Below are positions 5,310-7,122 of a DNA stretch of 7,122 nt, one piece after another (the first letter of the stretch is position 1; the number at the start of each line of letters is the position of its first letter). The position numbers and the translations under genes are program-made. Location: positions 1 to 7,122 of the forward strand of contig JAJRTP010000092.1 in NCBI GenBank assembly GCA_024278255.1, read 5' to 3'. Source of the DNA: Chloroflexota bacterium. Its GTDB lineage: Bacteria > Chloroflexota > Anaerolineae > Promineifilales > Promineifilaceae. Under the pieces are notes generated by a model. That model was not told the origin of the DNA and did not search any database. It worked only from the letters and a program-made list of their open reading frames with translations.

Positions 5310-5813
5310 ATGGATAATTTCTTTGGCATTGGCCTGCCGGAACTCATTTTAATTCTGGTGATTGCCGGCGTGGTGATGGGGCCGGAACGTATTGTGCTGA
5401 TCGCCCGCTGGCTGGGCAAAACGACGGCGCAGTTGCAGTCTGTGTCCCGCGCTTTTGTACGCCAGCTTCATGCGGAACTGGACGGTACGGATGATGGCGA
5501 TGCCTTCAAGGACGTTATGGCTGAGTTGCAGGGCTTGCGGTCTGAACTGGAAAGCCTGAAAGGGGAATTTACGTCCATTGCCACCGGAACAGTGAAGGAT
5601 AGTAAGGATGTCATTCAGGAGATAGAAACCTCTATCAAACCGCCCTCACTGATGCCGCCGGAAACGACAACAACCACAACGGCCGCTTCCCCAGCGCAAA
5701 ACGGTGATAAAAATAATGCCTCTGCCAATGGCGCCGACGAGAGTGATGACAAAACAGCCGCCGCTTCCCCTCCGTTACCCCACATACTCGAAATCCCCGA
5801 TGACCCTGAATAA
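5310..5813 (+). CDS. tatB: Twin-arginine translocase subunit TatB-like
   Basis: This 167-residue protein is of the TatA/B family and is probably the TatB role, pairing with TatC to receive substrates. The opening FFGIGLPELILILVIAGVVMGPERI (4-28) gives a membrane helix followed by the Gly-Pro hinge (24-25) that marks TatB rather than the Phe-Gly of TatA. A helical region runs to about 90, including KDVMAELQGLRSELESLKGEF (67-87), likely coiled-coil. The tail from about 111 is low-complexity: six threonines at 119-124, then Asn/Asp/Ala/Ser-rich, ending PHILEIPDDPE. AAGGCGG precedes the start closely. Its TAA overlaps the tatC ATG by one base. The name is inferred from hinge, length and position; some lineages use several TatA-like proteins here. 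Confidence 0.82.
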   Translation: MDNFFGIGLPELILILVIAGVVMGPERIVLIARWLGKTTAQLQSVSRAFVRQLHAELDGTDDGDAFKDVMAELQGLRSELESLKGEFTSIATGTVKDSKDVIQEIETSIKPPSLMPPETTTTTTAASPAQNGDKNNASANGADESDDKTAAASPPLPHILEIPDDPE

Positions 5814-6634
5814 TGGCTGAAGCAGACGAAACCGCTACCCACATCCCGGACGAACCGGAACCGGAAAAAGAAGTAGCTCAGATGTCCTTGCTGGATCATC
5901 TGAATGAACTGCGCATCCGGGGTACGTGGGCGTTAGGCGCTTTGTTTGTCGGTACTTTGATTGGTTTTGCCTTTTCCGAACCGCTGCTGGAGTACCTGAT
6001 GCAGCCTTATTTAGCCAGCGTACCGCAAGCAGCGGCTGGGCTGCAAACCCTGCGCCCCACTGAAGGAATCGAGACATTTTTTAAGGTGTCTTTGTTGTTT
6101 GGCACTGTTTTGGCCATGCCTGTGGTGGTGTACCAGTTTTGGCTGTTTATTTCGCCCGGCCTGACCTCGAAGGAAAAGCGGTACGTTTATATTTTTGTCC
6201 CCAGTGTCCTGGCCCTTTTTCTGTTAGGTATTTCATTCGCCTGGTTTGTTCTGGTACCGGCGGCCATTAACTTTTTGGCAAATTTTATGCAGGACGTTTT
6301 CCGTACCGAATGGACGGGGCAGGATTATATTAGTTTTGTGGTGCGCATGGTTTTTTGGCTGGGCATCAGTTTTGAAATGCCGATTGTGATGTATTTTATG
6401 GCGCGGTTGGGTATTATTACGGCCGTTGTCCTGAAAGACAATTGGCGCTACGCCATCGTGGGTATTGCCATTTTAGCTGCCGTTATCACCCCCTCCATTG
6501 ACCCGGTGACCATGTTGTTAACGATGGCTCCCCTCCTCGTTTTGTACGTGATGAGTATTCTGTTGGCCCGTGTGGGTCAACGCCAGTTTGAACGCTCTAT
6601 GGCCCTGGATTCAGACCTCGATCCGGCAGAGTAA
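5813..6634 (+). CDS. tatC: Twin-arginine translocase subunit TatC
   Basis: This 273-residue polytopic protein is the Tat receptor that binds twin-arginine signal peptides. Six membrane segments can be placed at about 37-55, 88-112, 124-148, 172-197, 211-226 and 232-252. Family motifs: MSLLDHLNELRIR (24-36), TEGIETFFKVSL (83-94), YQFWLFISPGLTSKEKRY (107-124) with Glu121 at the signal-recognition site, FEMP (187-190, Glu188) and TPSIDP (226-231, Asp230). In the last helix LYVMSI stands where the family usually has Leu-Tyr/Phe-Glu, so that glutamate is replaced by Val246. An acidic 20-residue extension precedes the conserved start, and an internal Met24 begins the conserved part. The TAATG overlap with the tatB-like gene supports ATG 5813. 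No clear terminator follows. Confidence 0.95.
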   Translation: MAEADETATHIPDEPEPEKEVAQMSLLDHLNELRIRGTWALGALFVGTLIGFAFSEPLLEYLMQPYLASVPQAAAGLQTLRPTEGIETFFKVSLLFGTVLAMPVVVYQFWLFISPGLTSKEKRYVYIFVPSVLALFLLGISFAWFVLVPAAINFLANFMQDVFRTEWTGQDYISFVVRMVFWLGISFEMPIVMYFMARLGIITAVVLKDNWRYAIVGIAILAAVITPSIDPVTMLLTMAPLLVLYVMSILLARVGQRQFERSMALDSDLDPAE

Positions 6635-6745
6635 GCCTGTATTCACCCCATTTCTCTGACCAATTCTGATATTTTTCTCACCAGCAATTGCCACCCAGCA
6701 TCATACCTTGTGTCTGTTTCTTGCCTGGTTAGGTAAGGCAGCTAC

Positions 6746-6773
6746 TTTACCATTTGGGGATTTGGTATATGAT
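6746..6773 (+). promoter_or_regulatory. Weak candidate promoter of the dioxygenase gene
   Basis: TATGAT (6768-6773) matches five of six -10 bases, and TTTACC (6746-6751) matches four of six -35 bases, 16 bp apart. Transcription would start near 6780, giving a leader of about 30 nt. The rest of the 174-bp gap after tatC shows no gene, no terminator and only a weak TGCCT/AGGCA pairing (6722-6740). Confidence 0.35.
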
Positions 6774-6808
6774 GAAAAGCAAGAGTTGGGTGGAGTCAAG
6801 GAGTAGTA

Positions 6809-7122
6809 ATGGGTATTACAGGGTTGCATCACATCACATTGGTTTCGGCCAATGCCCAGCGGACTGTGGATTTTTATACGCAGGTTTTGGGTTTGCGGCT
6901 GGTGAAACAGACAATTAATTTTGACGATCCGGGGGCGTACCATTTGTATTTTGGGGATAAAACGGGGCAGCCGGGCACGGCCGTAACCTACTTTGAATGG
7001 TCTCGCGCACCGCAAGGTTACCCCGGTATCGGCGGAACCCATCATTATGCTCTCAACGTGGCCGACTATGACGGCTTGCTCAAATGGAAGCGTCGTCTGA
7101 CCGATTTGGGTCTCAAAGTGGA
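6809..7122 (+). CDS. VOC-family ring-cleaving dioxygenase-like protein (partial, 3' end cut)
   Basis: 104 codons are visible before the window ends; full-length relatives are about 300 residues. The opening GLHHITLVSANAQRTVDFYTQVLGLRLVKQTINFDDPGAYHLYFGD (5-50) is the start of the MhqO/PcpA-like glyoxalase/bleomycin-resistance (vicinal oxygen chelate) subfamily, annotated as ring-cleaving dioxygenases acting on hydroquinone- or catechol-type compounds with a divalent metal, usually iron. His8 (or His7) and the GGTHHYALNV segment (75-84, His78/His79) are candidate metal-site positions. A good ribosome site AAGGAG (6798-6803), five bases before the ATG, fixes the start. The gene carries one ACGGCCGT palindrome (6977). 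It is separated from the tat operon by 174 bp and is probably a separate unit. The exact substrate cannot be given. Confidence 0.85.
   Translation, partial: MGITGLHHITLVSANAQRTVDFYTQVLGLRLVKQTINFDDPGAYHLYFGDKTGQPGTAVTYFEWSRAPQGYPGIGGTHHYALNVADYDGLLKWKRRLTDLGLKV

Larger units (their letters stand above)
1625..6984. repeat. Dispersed octamer palindrome ACGGCCGT, 14 copies
   Basis: Perfect copies start at 1625, 1808, 2171, 2248, 2510, 3522, 3879, 3993, 4484, 4623, 4665, 4696, 6419 and 6977. In equal-base random sequence about 0.1 would be expected in this length. All lie inside genes on either strand. Seven fall in the phase giving Gly-Arg, six in the phase giving Thr-Ala-Val, and one in the phase giving Arg-Pro, so a protein motif does not explain them. 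One-base variants also occur at 3281, 4073, 4142 and 5679. None occurs before 1625 or in the stretch 4704-6418. The function is unknown. Confidence 0.9.

Noticed and set aside
6701..7045. Minus-strand open frame of 114 codons at the right end
   Set aside because: It overlaps the dioxygenase gene, which has a strong ribosome site and clear family motifs; the antisense product has none.

Overview
This window reads as ordinary chromosome from a Gram-negative-like or monoderm environmental bacterium, most plausibly a member of the Chloroflexota (Anaerolineae-type). That placement is inference. It rests on the gene styles (a SecG and family-5 binding protein followed by tatABC, and an MhqO-like dioxygenase), the abundance of short intergenic repeat families, and a strongly iterated octamer palindrome, ACGGCCGT. 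No phage, CRISPR, plasmid or rRNA signal is visible.

Left part (1-2598). A repeat-rich non-coding lead-in (1-198) precedes a small CX5R-type protein phosphatase on the plus strand. It converges on a minus-strand tRNA-Gly(CCC). The two share a compact, doubly symmetric hairpin at 718-750 whose T-tract faces the tRNA. The tRNA has a textbook promoter (TTGACA, 17 bp, TATAAT) whose -35 box lies in a 20-bp tandem duplication touching the end of nadE. On the minus strand a metallophosphoesterase and nadE (ammonia-dependent NAD+ synthetase) overlap by ATGA and form a two-gene operon.

Middle (2599-2919). A 321-bp divergent intergenic region holds a 12-bp inverted repeat, a roughly 113-bp palindromic MITE-like element flanked by TA, and an extended -10 promoter for the genes to the right.

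Right part (2920-6634). This is a protein-export and envelope block on the plus strand: secG (Sec translocon subunit), a family-5 ABC-type solute-binding protein with no permease beside it, then tatA, a tatB-like gene and tatC with its own extended -10 promoter. Together these encode an accessory subunit of the Sec channel, an exported binding protein that probably depends on Sec, and a complete twin-arginine translocase. After a 174-bp gap, a VOC-superfamily ring-cleaving dioxygenase-like gene starts at 6809 and runs off the end.

The strongest signal not explained by the genes is the ACGGCCGT palindrome. It has 14 perfect copies in 7.1 kb, all inside genes, on both strands and in all three codon phases, against roughly 0.1 expected. 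It resembles in kind the HIP1 palindrome of cyanobacteria. I see no obviously new multi-gene system here.
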